Assembly: GCF_030066895.1 (NCBI RefSeq)
Contig: NZ_JASJAV010000008.1
Coordinates: forward strand, 94,958 to 158,957
Direction of reading: 5' to 3'
Origin: Breoghania sp.
Lineage (GTDB): Bacteria > Pseudomonadota > Alphaproteobacteria > Rhizobiales > Stappiaceae
Length of the DNA: 64,000 nucleotides
The notes under the pieces are model-generated. The model made no database searches. It saw only the letters and a program-made list of their open reading frames with translations, and was not told the DNA's origin. Position numbers and translations under genes: made by a program. Shown here piece after piece: positions 47,781 to 57,290 of the stretch. Position 1 is the stretch's first letter. The number at the start of each line of letters is the position of its first letter.

Positions 47781-48005
47781 CATCCCCTCACCCTAACCCT
47801 CTCCCCATGGGAGAGGGGACACGTTTGCGTCGGGTCGTTGCAGACGTGCCATTCCAAGGGATCTGGTAACGCGCCCCAATTACCTCTCCCATTGGGAGAG
47901 GTCGGCGCGCATGCGCCGGGTGAGGGGTGTCGAGGCTTCCGTATTCCCCGTGGGGGCGTATCCCGTCACCCTGGCCGTCTTTCTGCGGGAGAAAGGGCAC
48001 GTTTG
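47781..48005. repeat. Intergenic repeat family D, three related units
   Basis: CATCCCCTCACCCTAACCCT with CTCCCCATGGGAGAGG (47781-47823), an inverted unit CTCCCATTGGGAGAGG...CCGGGTGAGGGGTG (47883-47929), and a third unit CCCGTCACCCTGGCCGTC...GGGAGAAAGGGCACG (47961-48003). Similar CTCTCCC/GGGAGAGG hairpins are common between genes of many proteobacteria. Confidence 0.7.
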
Positions 48006-48033
48006 TGATGTCCGGACGGGAAGGCTTCGAGCC

Positions 48034-49496
48034 TTAGCTGAAGAGGGCCAGACGTTCGCCGGTCGACAGGGCGCGCAGCTGATCGGCGCTGTCGTCGTCC
48101 TCTTCCTCATCGTCGTCCGCTGCGGCTTCCATGTCCATGAAAGCCTGATCGGCGTCGTCCTCGTCTTCCTCGATCTCGAAACCGGCGAGTTCCTCGGCGC
48201 CTTGCGTCTGCTCCTCGGCAACGGCTTAAAAGGCGGCGGATTCGTCGTCCTCCGAGGCGTCGAGCAACTCCTCCAGCACATTCTGTGCTTCGGCCGAATC
48301 CTCTAGCTTCTCCTCGGCTCCGCTTTCGGCGGTGATCATTTCTTCCGAGGCGTCTTCCTCGGCTTCGTCCGCGATGTCGATCTCAGCTTCGGCCAGGGCT
48401 TCCGCCTCGTCGCTCTCCGCTTCATCGGCCATGTCTTCGGGAGCTTCGGCGGCCGCCTCCATCATCTCCGGCTCGTTCGCCTCAGCTTCGGTCTCGACCT
48501 CGGCGCTCTCGATCTTGTCGAAGGAGATGTCGTTGATGTCGAAATCGCCGGTTTCATCGAGCACGGCCATCTCGTCGCCAGCGTCCGCTGTCTCGGCCGA
48601 TGCTTCCGCCTCGGCTTCGATATCGCCGGTTTCCGCCATCTCCGCCTCGGCTGCTGCTGCGTCATCATCCGGTTCTATCCGCGCGAACTCCAGATCCGCA
48701 TCCGCATCGATCTGCGTTTCGTCCTCCGCCTCGGTCGCTCCGGCGCCCGCGCTCATGTCGTTGTCGTCCATGAAATTGGCGGACGTACCATCAGCGCGTC
48801 GACGGTGTTCTGCTGAATGGCCTTGTTGGCGTTCTGGGGGCCGTGCAGCAGATGGGCGTCGGGACGGTGCTCCTCCGGATTGATCGGGCCCACCTCGACT
48901 TTCATGTCGTCGGCCTGAACGTCCCAGATCTCCATCATCTCGTTGATAAGGGATTCCAGATAGCGCAGCACCTGGACAACCTTCTGGGTGTGCTGACCGG
49001 TCAGATCCTGGAACGAGCAGGCCCTGAAAATGTCGGTGGTGTGGGCGTCGATATCGTCGCAGACCTTTTCGTCCAAGCCCTGTTCGCGGAGCGTCCAGGT
49101 CAGTTCCTGAACGAGCTCGGCCTTGTGCAGGATATCCTGGGTGGCGCCTTCGGTCTGAGTGACGATGGCGTCCAGCTCGCTGGAGGCCTCGGCAAACCGG
49201 TCGCCGTCGGTGGATTCGGTCTTGATCTGGGCGATCTCGCGCCGGGTGCGCTGGATCGCCTCCTGCATGTCGGCCAGATCAAGCTGAATGCGCTCAAACT
49301 TCGGAATCTTGCGCTCGCGGCGCATCATGCCTTCGAGCTTGCCGATTGCATCGAGCAGGATATTGGTATCGGCAGACCGGTTGCGTTGGGCATATTCGGC
49401 GAGGAACCAGCCTCCTCGCGTCGTTTCCATGACAGCGGATTCGATCGCTTCGTAATCTTTCTCCCGCATGACGGAAGGGGGGCTAACTGCGGCCAT
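48034..49496 (-). CDS. cheZ: CheZ-like protein phosphatase with long acidic tail (interrupted as read)
   Basis: The N-terminal 240 residues are a helical CheZ domain: 'AIESAVMETTRGGWFLAEYAQRNR', 'IQLDLADMQEAIQRTRREIAQIK' (split), and the catalytic segment 'DIFRACSFQDLTGQHTQKVVQVLRYLE' (split) with the key Gln of 'QDLTGQ'. CheZ strips phosphate from CheY-P. Then follows a tail of about 240 residues, almost half Asp/Glu with Ala, such as 'EAEMAETGDIEAEAEASAE', ending 'LRALSTGERLALFS'. A frameshift near 48782 and TAA at 48226-48228 interrupt it. Start at 49496 ('MAAVSPPSVMREKDYEAI'). The tail is far longer than in classical CheZ. Confidence 0.85.
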
Positions 49497-49657
49497 ACTT
49501 TCTCGCCTCCGCTCAAAAGCCGTGTAAAGGTAACGCCGCGAATATGAGGCACACCTAGAATTGTCGGCTGCCGAGTATCTGTCCAATTCGTTAACGCTAT
49601 TTTAGAAAGCGGTAATGCTTACTGCGAATCCGGGGTCACTCGTACTCAAACATCGCG

Positions 49658-50719
49658 TTGGACTGCTCTTTAACCTTGCAGTTTCTTGCGATGGAACTGT
49701 TTCTTCCCTACTTCGCGATTTTCCTTTCTGATCGCGGTCTGAACGAAGCTGAAATCGGCTTCATTCTGGCCACGCCGCTTGCGATCCGAATCGTTTCGGG
49801 ACGCGCAATCGCTGCGATCGCAGATCGGATCGGGCGACGTTCTTCAGCAATATGAATTGTTTGCATTATTACCGGTATTACCGCGGCTTGATTCATGTCG
49901 GCCGACGGGTTCGTTGAAATGTCTATCGTTATGATTGCCATTGCAATTTTTCAAACGGCGATCATTCCACTGAGCGATGCCTATGCGATGGATACTGTCC
50001 GTGCCGGACAGGGTGACTACGGACGCATGCGCTTGTGGGGATCGATCGCATTCATGGTGGCGACTCTGGCCGGGGGCGCGGCGTTGGAGGTGATGTCCTC
50101 CGGGCTGGTTCCGCAGGCTATGGACGTCGCCTTTCTGGTGTGCGGACTGACGGCGATTTTCCTGCCCGAACTTAACCAGGGCGAGACCACCTCGAAGACG
50201 GCCATGCCGCCTATTACGGGTTCGGCTCACTCTATTGGCCTATTGGCGTGGGCTCGGCATTGGGGAGACGATGATCGGGTTTTTCTGGGTCATCGGCGTG
50301 ATCGTTGAGGTCGGGTTGTGCATGATGGTGACGCGTCTCGGCATGAAGCTGCCACCGCTCGCCATGGTCGCCTGCGGTGTGGTTGCCGGTGTCGTCAGGT
50401 GGATGCTGTTTCCGCTCCTCAGCGCGCCTGCCGCCGTCTTTGCCATGCAGACCCTGCACGGTTTCACCTTCGGTGCCGCGCATCTGGGATTGGTGGGTTC
50501 ATCGCGGCTACTATCCAGGCCCGTCGGGCGGCCACGGCGCAGGGGCTCGGGGGCACGTTTATCGGGCTCGTCACCGCGTTCGGCCCGCTGATCAGCGGGC
50601 CGCTCTATGCGATTGAACCCGCTTATGCCTTCTGGGTGATGGCGGCAGCGTGCGCGCTTTCGGTCGTTCTGCTGGCGGCGGCGGCATCGCACGGGCGAAG
50701 CGGGGCGTCGGTCGCCTAG
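49658..50719 (+). CDS. MFS transporter, HcaT/MFS_1-like (interrupted as read)
   Basis: A twelve-helix major-facilitator transporter. N-terminal 'LQFLAMELFLPYFAIFLSDRGLNEAEIGFILATPLAIRIVSG' (split) with the loop motif 'IADRIGRRSS'; later 'FQTAIIPLSDAYAM', 'YGRMRLWGSIAFMVATLAGG' and the C-terminal 'GPLISGPLYAIEPAYAFWVMAAA'. Two TGA codons, 49853-49855 and 49889-49891, fall where Trp fits, and frameshifts lie near 50225, 50505 and 50530. The true start may be upstream of 49658. Substrate unknown; the adjacent dipeptide epimerase hints at peptide or amino-acid traffic. Its stop overlaps the opposite gene's stop. Confidence 0.78.
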
Positions 50720-51717
50720 GCGATCCCGCCCCACAGGGCGCTGTCATAGCCGCGGATGATGCTGCCGTCGTAGATGAGGCCCGGATCCCGGTTCCGGGAG
50801 AGCAGGAGCGGGGCATCGAGATCGACGAAGGCGGCTTCCGCGGTCAGCAGGAGCGCGGGAGCCATGGCGAGCGAGGTGCCGACCATGCAGCCGATCATCA
50901 CCTTGAACTTCAGTTCCTGCGCCCGTTTCAGTGTCGCCAGCGCTTCCGTCAGTCCGCCCGTCTTGTCGAGCTTGATGTTGACGGCGTCATATCGGTCGCG
51001 GATTTTTTCCAGATCGGCGGCCACATGCAGGCTTTCGTCAGCGCAGATGGGCACGGGAAAATCGGTGCCGCGTAGCGCATCGTCGTGGGCTGAGGGCAGG
51101 GGCTGTTCGATCAGCGCGACACCGGCTGTCGCACAGGCGGCAACGGAGGCCGCCAGGCCCGCCTCGTTCCACGCCTCGTTGGCATCGACGATGAGAACCG
51201 ACTGCGGGGCGACCTCGCGTACCGCGGCGATCCGTTCCTCGTCGCCTTCGCCGCCGAGCTTGACCTTCAGCAAGGGACGCTCTTTCGCCTTTTGCGCGGC
51301 TGCAAACATCACCTCGGGCGTGCCCAGGCTGATCGTGTAGGCGGTGGTGACGGGCGGGGGCGGGGTGAGCCCGGCGGCTTCAACGACCGGAATGCCGGAA
51401 AGCTTCGCCTCCAGATCCCACAACGCGCAATCGATGGCGTTGCGTGCCGCGCCGGCGGGCATGGTGGCCCTCAGCGCCTCGCGTTCCAAACCCGCGGTCA
51501 GATCCGCCTCGTGATCGCGGATCATGGTGATCACGTTCTCGACCGTCTCCCCGTAGCGGGGATAGGGGACGCACTCGCCGCGCCCAATACGGCCGTTTTG
51601 CTTGAGTTCAACGACCACGACGACCGCTTCCGTGCGGCTACCTCTGGAAATCGTAAAGGCTCCGGCCAGTGGCCACGCCTCGCGTCGAATTGTTAGCCTG
51701 CGTGTCATTTTGATCAT
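50716..51717 (-). CDS. dgcA: Dipeptide epimerase / N-acyl-glutamate racemase-like enolase-superfamily enzyme
   Basis: An intact 333-residue enolase-superfamily enzyme of the L-Ala-D/L-Glu epimerase group; in Rhizobiales it is named DgcA. The Lys acid/base is in 'RPLLKVKLGG' (K-x-K), metal ligands are Asp in 'VLIVDANEAWNEAG', Glu in 'VALIEQPLP' and Asp in 'PICADESLH', and the second Lys is in 'YDAVNIKLDKTGG'. The capping domain starts 'AWPLAGAFTISRGSRTEAVVVVVEL'. ATG 51708 is an alternative start. It likely serves recycling of murein peptides or D-glutamate metabolism; the end overlaps the MFS gene's stop. Confidence 0.88.
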   Translation of the reverse strand: MIKMTRRLTIRREAWPLAGAFTISRGSRTEAVVVVVELKQNGRIGRGECVPYPRYGETVENVITMIRDHEADLTAGLEREALRATMPAGAARNAIDCALWDLEAKLSGIPVVEAAGLTPPPPVTTAYTISLGTPEVMFAAAQKAKERPLLKVKLGGEGDEERIAAVREVAPQSVLIVDANEAWNEAGLAASVAACATAGVALIEQPLPSAHDDALRGTDFPVPICADESLHVAADLEKIRDRYDAVNIKLDKTGGLTEALATLKRAQELKFKVMIGCMVGTSLAMAPALLLTAEAAFVDLDAPLLLSRNRDPGLIYDGSIIRGYDSALWGGIA

Positions 51718-51821
51718 AGCTTTCGAGAAAAGGCCGAAGATTCGGATTCTTACTTGCGGACATGTTAAGGCAAATAAGCTATTGTTGACACGTCCTTTTG
51801 CCTTCGGATTCTCGCAGTCGA

Positions 51822-52967
51822 ATGACTTATCGAATTACCTCCGCGGTCCCGGCGATTTCATCACAACGTGCGGGAAGCACTGCGCTTCTGTCGTTGTTTG
51901 GACCGTGGTTGCTCGCTCATGCGGACGTCGCGGAGGAGCTGGTGCAGACCGTGCACCTTGGCTCGCCCTTCGTGGTGGAGATCGATCTGTCCGCCGTCGA
52001 TGCGCTCGATACGGCCGGGGCATGGCTGATTCACCGGTTGCGCGGGCGGTGCGAGTACAAGGGTGCGCGCGTCCGGCTGAATGGGTTGTCGGAGCGCTTT
52101 CGCATTCTGCTGGAAGACGTGGAGACCCACCATCCGCTGGCGTGGAAGGAGCGCCGTCGGCGGATCTCGTTGATGTGGATTGCCGAGGTAACCGGCCGCC
52201 AGGTGGTAGAGGCGGGCAAGGATGCTGTCGCCGTGCTGCACATTCTCGGCACGCTCGGCGCGGTTATCGCCAATATTCTGGTCCATCTCTCCCGGCTGCG
52301 GCTCGTATCCATTGCCCATCAGTTCGACCGCGCGGGCATCGGTGCGGTGTCCATCGTCATGCTGATGAGCTTCCTGATCGGCGCGATCATCACCCAGCAG
52401 GGCGGGTTTTATCTGCGCCAGTTCGGCGCCGACCGCTATTCGGTTGATCTGGTTGGCGTGCTGGTCTTGCGCGAGATCGGCGTGCTGCTGACCGCGATCA
52501 TGGTCGCTGGCCGCTCGGGAAGTGCGTTTACCGCCGAACTCGGCTCCATGAAGATGCAGGAGGAGATCGACGCCCTGCACGTCATCGGCCTGCGTGTCGG
52601 CGAGGTTCTGGTGCTGCCGCGCATTCTGGCGCTGATGCTGGCGCTGCCGATGCTGTCCTTCTTCGCCGATCTCGCCTCGCTGTTCGGCGGCGCTATGGTC
52701 GCGTGGAGCTATCTCGGCATAAATCCTCAGGAATTCCTGCAATATCTGCGCGCGGCGATCGACTTCCAGACGCTGATGGTTGGTCTGGTCAAGGCGCCGT
52801 TCATGGCACTGATCATCGGGTTGGTGGCCTGCGTGGAAGGGCTCAAGGTGCGCGGCTCGTCGGAATCGCTGGGATTGCACACCACGCTTTCGGTGGTGAA
52901 GGCGATCTTCATGGTCATCGTGACGGACGGATTGTTCGCCATGTTCTTCGCCGCGATCGGGATTTGA
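51822..52967 (+). CDS. mlaE: STAS-MlaE fusion, permease of phospholipid ABC transporter
   Basis: Inner-membrane permease of an Mla-type system that moves phospholipids between membranes. Residues 1-100 form a STAS domain ('PFVVEIDLSAVDALDTAGAWLIHRLRG', split), i.e. the MlaB function fused to the permease. Then the MlaE domain: 'GAVSIVMLMSFLIGAIITQQG', 'LVLREIGVLLTAIMVAGRSGSAFTAELGSMKMQEEIDAL' (split), 'LPRILALMLALPMLSFFADLA' and 'VKAPFMALIIGLVACVEGL'. 381 residues, intact. It opens a four-gene operon and is divergent from dgcA; TTGACA at 51785-51790 may be a -35 box. Confidence 0.94.
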   Translation: MTYRITSAVPAISSQRAGSTALLSLFGPWLLAHADVAEELVQTVHLGSPFVVEIDLSAVDALDTAGAWLIHRLRGRCEYKGARVRLNGLSERFRILLEDVETHHPLAWKERRRRISLMWIAEVTGRQVVEAGKDAVAVLHILGTLGAVIANILVHLSRLRLVSIAHQFDRAGIGAVSIVMLMSFLIGAIITQQGGFYLRQFGADRYSVDLVGVLVLREIGVLLTAIMVAGRSGSAFTAELGSMKMQEEIDALHVIGLRVGEVLVLPRILALMLALPMLSFFADLASLFGGAMVAWSYLGINPQEFLQYLRAAIDFQTLMVGLVKAPFMALIIGLVACVEGLKVRGSSESLGLHTTLSVVKAIFMVIVTDGLFAMFFAAIGI

Positions 52968-52974
52968 GGAGAGC

Positions 52975-53799
52975 ATGAGCACCGCCGCAAATCTCAGCCA
53001 CTCCGGCACTGAGCAGACCTCCGCCGCGCAGGATCGCGATATCGTCTTGCGCGCGCGCGGCGTCACGGTCGGCTTTGGCGATGTGATCGTGCTCAAGGAT
53101 CTCGATCTCGACGTGCGCCGCGGGGAAATCCTCGGCTTTGTCGGCGGGTCGGGCACTGGCAAGTCGGTTCTAATGCGCGCCATTCTGGGGCTGACGCCGA
53201 AGCGTGCGGGAACCATCGAGGTGCTCGGCGTCGATCTGGATGAGGCCTCGGAGGAGGAGCGCTCTCATGTGGAGCGCAACTGGGGGGTGCTGTTCCAGCA
53301 AGGCGCGCTGTTTTCCTCGCTCAATGTCCGGCAGAACATTCAGGTGCCGATGCGCGAGCATCTGCATCTCAGCCAGAGGTTGATGGACGAGCTGGCGCTC
53401 TTGAAGCTCGACCAGGTCGGTTTGCCGCGCGATGCGGCGGAGAAGTTTCCCTCCGAGCTTTCCGGCGGCATGGTCAAGCGCGCGAGCCTGGCGCGTGCGT
53501 TGGTGCTCGATCCGGAAATCGTCTTCCTGGACGAGCCGACCTCCGGGCTCGATCCGATCGGGGCCGCGGCCTTCGATGATCTGACGATCAAGCTGCGCGA
53601 TACGCTGGGGCTGACTGTCTATATGGTGACGCACGATCTCGACAGCCTGCATTCAACCTGCGACCGGATCGCTGTTCTGGCTGAAAAGCGGGTGCTGGTG
53701 GAAGACACGATGGCGGACATGCTGGCCTTCGATCACCCGTGGGTGCAGGAGTATTTCAACGGCGTGCGGGGGGCACGGCGGCGCGACACGGTATCCTGA
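52975..53799 (+). CDS. mlaF: MlaF, ATP-binding protein of phospholipid ABC transporter
   Basis: The 274-residue ATPase that drives MlaE. Walker A 'FVGGSGTGKSVLMRAILG', Q-loop 'NWGVLFQQGALFSSLNV' (the MlaF/TTG2A signature), ABC signature 'ELSGGMVKRASLARALVLD', Walker B 'EIVFLDEPTSGLDPIGA', H-switch 'MVTHDLDS'. A leader of about 20 residues precedes the core. It starts 7 bp after mlaE with a GAGGAGA ribosome site. Intact. Confidence 0.95.
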   Translation: MSTAANLSHSGTEQTSAAQDRDIVLRARGVTVGFGDVIVLKDLDLDVRRGEILGFVGGSGTGKSVLMRAILGLTPKRAGTIEVLGVDLDEASEEERSHVERNWGVLFQQGALFSSLNVRQNIQVPMREHLHLSQRLMDELALLKLDQVGLPRDAAEKFPSELSGGMVKRASLARALVLDPEIVFLDEPTSGLDPIGAAAFDDLTIKLRDTLGLTVYMVTHDLDSLHSTCDRIAVLAEKRVLVEDTMADMLAFDHPWVQEYFNGVRGARRRDTVS

Positions 53800-54007
53800 G
53801 GGGTGACATCCGGAGGTTGTTGTGCTTGTCGCGGGTGCGTGGAATCGAGCAACTTTGGCGCCGAACGGGTGCCTGAGCGTTCTCGGGATGAGTGTGATAT
53901 AGATCTGCGTCGCATCGTGGGGGCGTCAAGTCGCGGCAATGAAGCGCCGATAACGCAAGCGGGACCGGATCATCTTCGGGTGGTCGGGTCATAAGGAGCG
54001 GACGGGA

Positions 54008-55675
54008 ATGGAAACCCGGGCAAATTACATCGCTATCGGATCGGTCGTTCTTCTGACGATCGTGGCCGCCTTCGTCTTCGTTTGGTGGCTGGCCGTGACG
54101 GGCGAGGGCAATTCGCGCCGGACGCTCCGGGTCATTTTTCCCGGCGCGGTGACGGGGCTTGAGGTCGGCGGTCAGGTCTTCTTCAACGGCATCCGTGTCG
54201 GCGAAGTCTCCAATCTCACCTTTGCGAAGGACGATCCCACGCGCGTGGTCGCGCTCGTCGCCATCAAGGACGATACCCCGCTTCGTTCCGATACTAAGGC
54301 ATCGCTGGGCTTTTCCGGCCTGACCGGAGTGGCTTATGTGGAACTCGTCGGCGGCTCGAAGGACAAGCCCGCGCTGCTCAAGGAGGAGAAGGAACCGACG
54401 CTGATAGCGGAGCGTTCCGGTTTCCAGGATCTGATGCAAGGCGCGCGCGACGTGCTGTCCAAGGCCGACAAGTCGCTCAGCACCATCAACGGGATAATCG
54501 ACGAAAAACGGCCGGTCGTCAGCCGGGCGGTCGACAATATCGCCACCTTCACGGACGCTCTGGTTCAGAATTCCGATGGGGTCGGGGAGTTCATGGCCAG
54601 CATTTCCGATGCGATCAAGGCGTTCACCGGTCTGTCGGGGCGGTTGGAAAATCTGGTTGATCGGGCGGAGGTTCTGGCCGCGGCGGTCGATCCGGACAGG
54701 GTGTTCCAGTTCGTCGACAATGTCAGCGCCGCCTCGGGCAAGCTCGATAAGGCGCTCGATCAGGTGGATCAGGTTGCGGCCGGGGCCAAAAAGGTCACCG
54801 ACGAGTTGTCGAAGTTTTCCGTCGGGCTGAACGATCAGCTTGCCAAGGTCGACGGGATCATCTCCTTGGTAGATGAGCAGAAGATCCGCACCATCGTCAC
54901 CAATGTGGAGACTGTGACGGAACGCCTCGCGGCGCGGGCGGATGAGATCGACCATCTTGTGACCGATGTGCGCGCGGTGGCGGCCAATCTGCGCAAGACC
55001 AGCGATACGGTGGCGGCCAAATCTGAGGACATTTCCAAGTTCATCGACACCGCGGGCACAGTCGCCGACCGTCTCTCGGTCGTGGCTGACGATGCGCACG
55101 GCGTGCTGAGCGATGTGGGTAAGGTGGTTACCGCCGTTGATTCGCAGCGTGTCTCCGATATCGTCGACTCCATCGACAAGGTTTCTACGAGCATCGCGGG
55201 TCAGGCCACCAATATCGAGGATGCCATTGCCGATGCGCGTGGGGCATCTGCCGATCTTCAGGCCTTCACCAAGGATGTGCGCGAGCGCCAGATCGATATC
55301 GATCAGGTGATCACTGATGTGCGCAGCATCTCCGGCAAGCTTGATACCGCCTCCACCAAGACCAACGACATTCTGGACAAGGTCAACCGCTACGTGGAAG
55401 GCGACGGGCAGGGGCTGATCGTCGAGGCGACGAAGGCGGCGCGGTCCTTGGGAAAGGTTGCCGACACGCTGAACGAGCGGATCGGCCCGATCACCGAGGG
55501 CTTGGCCCGCTTTTCCGGCCGGGGCTTGCGCAACGTCGACAGTCTGATCGAGGAAGCACGGCAGACCGTGGTGGAAATTCGTACGGTATTTGCCAATTTC
55601 GATCGCAACCCGAGTCGGGTTCTCTACGGTGGGGACAGTGTTCCCGTCTATGAGGGCGGATGGAAACGGCGTTAG
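54008..55675 (+). CDS. mlaD: MlaD/MCE-family substrate-binding protein with long helical domain
   Basis: A 555-residue MCE protein anchored in the inner membrane by 'YIAIGSVVLLTIVAAFVFVWWLAV'. The MCE domain covers about residues 38-115 ('RTLRVIFPGAVTGLEVGGQVFFNGIRVGEV', split). The remaining 430 residues are helical with long heptad-like repeats ('VTDVRAVAANLRKTSDTVA', 'VISDGIDKVSTS'-like), far longer than the single domain of E. coli MlaD. The helices may form the tube or tether crossing the periplasm. A 208-bp gap after mlaF may hold an internal promoter. Intact, ending with TAG. Confidence 0.93.
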   Translation: METRANYIAIGSVVLLTIVAAFVFVWWLAVTGEGNSRRTLRVIFPGAVTGLEVGGQVFFNGIRVGEVSNLTFAKDDPTRVVALVAIKDDTPLRSDTKASLGFSGLTGVAYVELVGGSKDKPALLKEEKEPTLIAERSGFQDLMQGARDVLSKADKSLSTINGIIDEKRPVVSRAVDNIATFTDALVQNSDGVGEFMASISDAIKAFTGLSGRLENLVDRAEVLAAAVDPDRVFQFVDNVSAASGKLDKALDQVDQVAAGAKKVTDELSKFSVGLNDQLAKVDGIISLVDEQKIRTIVTNVETVTERLAARADEIDHLVTDVRAVAANLRKTSDTVAAKSEDISKFIDTAGTVADRLSVVADDAHGVLSDVGKVVTAVDSQRVSDIVDSIDKVSTSIAGQATNIEDAIADARGASADLQAFTKDVRERQIDIDQVITDVRSISGKLDTASTKTNDILDKVNRYVEGDGQGLIVEATKAARSLGKVADTLNERIGPITEGLARFSGRGLRNVDSLIEEARQTVVEIRTVFANFDRNPSRVLYGGDSVPVYEGGWKRR

Positions 55676-55728
55676 AGATGGCTTCATCGACACCGTGCAA
55701 GGAGCACGGACAGGGGACGACGGACGAC

Positions 55729-56349
55729 ATGATGTGGCACAAGAGGATCGCGAAAGCGGCCCGGCAAGGCGCGGTGGGCGCGCTGCTGACGGCGGCGGTG
55801 AGCGGGTGTGCCGCGGTGACCGGCGGGCCTGCTCCGCGCGATATCTACACCCTCGGCGCTCCCACGGATTTCGCCGGCAAGGCCCATCACAGCCGCGCCC
55901 AGCTTCTGATCGCATCGCCCCATACGCTCGCCGCGCTTGATACCGACAATATCGCCGTCATCTCCGACGGGATCGCGATGAGCTATTTCGGCGGGGCGGC
56001 CTGGAGCGATCGTGTTCAGCGTCTGCTCCAGTCCAAGATGATCGAGGCGTTCGAGAATTCCGGGGGCGTGCGGGCCGTTGGCCAGCCGGGCGAGGGCCTG
56101 CTGATCGACTATCAGATCGTCACCGATATCCGCGCCTTCCAGCTTGCCGTCGATGGCAGGCGCACGGCGCAGGTGGCGTTTTCCGCCAAGATCATCAACG
56201 ACCGGAACGGCAAGGTGGTCGCCAGCCGCACGTTCCGCGCAGAGGTGCGCGTCTCCGGCGATACGGTGGACGATGCCGTGACCGCCATCAACAGCGCCAC
56301 CAACCAGTGTCTCGTCGATCTCGTGACCTGGACGCTCGGGCGGGTCTGA
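55729..56349 (+). CDS. ABC-type transport auxiliary lipoprotein of the Mla operon
   Basis: A 206-residue lipoprotein of the ABC_trans_aux/PqiC-like family that accompanies MCE systems, probably in the outer membrane. Start at ATG 55729, giving a signal peptide with lipobox 'TAAVSGC'. Then 'PRDIYTLGAPTDF', 'ALDTDNIAVISDGIAMSYFGGAAWSDRVQRLLQSKMIEAFENSGGVRAVG' (split) and 'YQIVTDIRAFQLAVDG', the family hallmarks. An ATG at 55678, right after mlaD, would add 17 hydrophilic residues and spoil the signal peptide. Intact; closes the operon. Confidence 0.9.
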   Translation: MMWHKRIAKAARQGAVGALLTAAVSGCAAVTGGPAPRDIYTLGAPTDFAGKAHHSRAQLLIASPHTLAALDTDNIAVISDGIAMSYFGGAAWSDRVQRLLQSKMIEAFENSGGVRAVGQPGEGLLIDYQIVTDIRAFQLAVDGRRTAQVAFSAKIINDRNGKVVASRTFRAEVRVSGDTVDDAVTAINSATNQCLVDLVTWTLGRV

Positions 56350-56596
56350 AACCGGCGGGTTTGAACCGCGGACGCGGTGCTTTGGAAATTGCGTGAGTTT
56401 TGATGTGCGTGAGGCCCATCCTTGGAGACGGGCTCCGCGCAAATCGCGTCTCTCACGTATCTTGAAACCCTTGCACCCGACCCGGCGCGCGGCCGGTGGG
56501 TATCTGCTATGACCTGGCTGTCCTTGTTCGCATAAACCGTTCGGAGATATAAGCCGCTGCCGGCGTTCGGTTCGACGCACTATCGTGACTAAGCTT

Positions 56597-57290
56597 ATGA
56601 CCTCAATTGACCATCCCTTGTTTTCGCTTCTGGAAAGCCGGCATTCCTGTCGCAAGTATCTGGATGAACGCATTCCGCGCGCCACCATGGAAGAGATCCT
56701 CACCGCCACCCGCAAGGCGCCAATCTGCAACCCAGGCATTTTTTTCGTCCTGAGCGATCCGGCCCTGCAGGCCTTTTGCGATGAGCTGGCGCCGCATGTG
56801 GCGGCCGAACGCCCCGAACAGAATGAATACGGCTACCTGCCCAAGCCCATGCCGCCCTTTCTGAAAGACCGGCAGAGGGCGCCCGGATACGCGCTCTACA
56901 ATTCGCTGGGGATCGCGCGGCGCGATATTGCCGGTCGCCGGGCGCAGTTTGCGTCCAATTATCGTTTTTTTGATGTGCCCGTAGGCATCATCGTTTCCAT
57001 CCGTCGGGATATGGGAGCGGGCTGTTACATGGATCTGGGCATGTCGATCCTCGCGCTGATGCTGGCCGCCAAGAGCCTCGACTATGCAAGTTGCGGGATC
57101 GGGGCCTTCGCCAATTACGGGCGTTTTGTCCATCGCTTGCCTGAAGCTTCCCGAAGATGAACTCGTCGTGTGCGGCATCGCGATCGGGCGTGCCGATACG
57201 AATGCGACGGTGGACGGTTTCCGCACGGAGCGGGCGCCGCTTGCTGATTACGCCGAATTCCGCGGCTTCGAGGAGGAGGTTAGGATATGA
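56597..57290 (+). CDS. Nitroreductase-family flavoprotein (frameshifted as read)
   Basis: An FMN-dependent nitroreductase. Start 'MTSIDHPLFSLLESRHSCRKYLDERIPRATMEEILTATRKAP' (split) with the FMN-binding 'SxR' block. The region after 'RKAP' reads on in another frame as 'NLQPRHFFVL', so a few bases are lost near 56722 and one gained at a seven-T run at 56740. Later 'RRAQFASNYRFFDVPVGIIVSI', 'YMDLGMSILALMLAAKSLDY' and, after a frameshift near 57130, 'LKLPEDELVVCGIAIGRAD'. The stop overlaps the CoA-ligase start in ATGA. Its redox partner may be an intermediate made by the next two enzymes. Confidence 0.82.
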
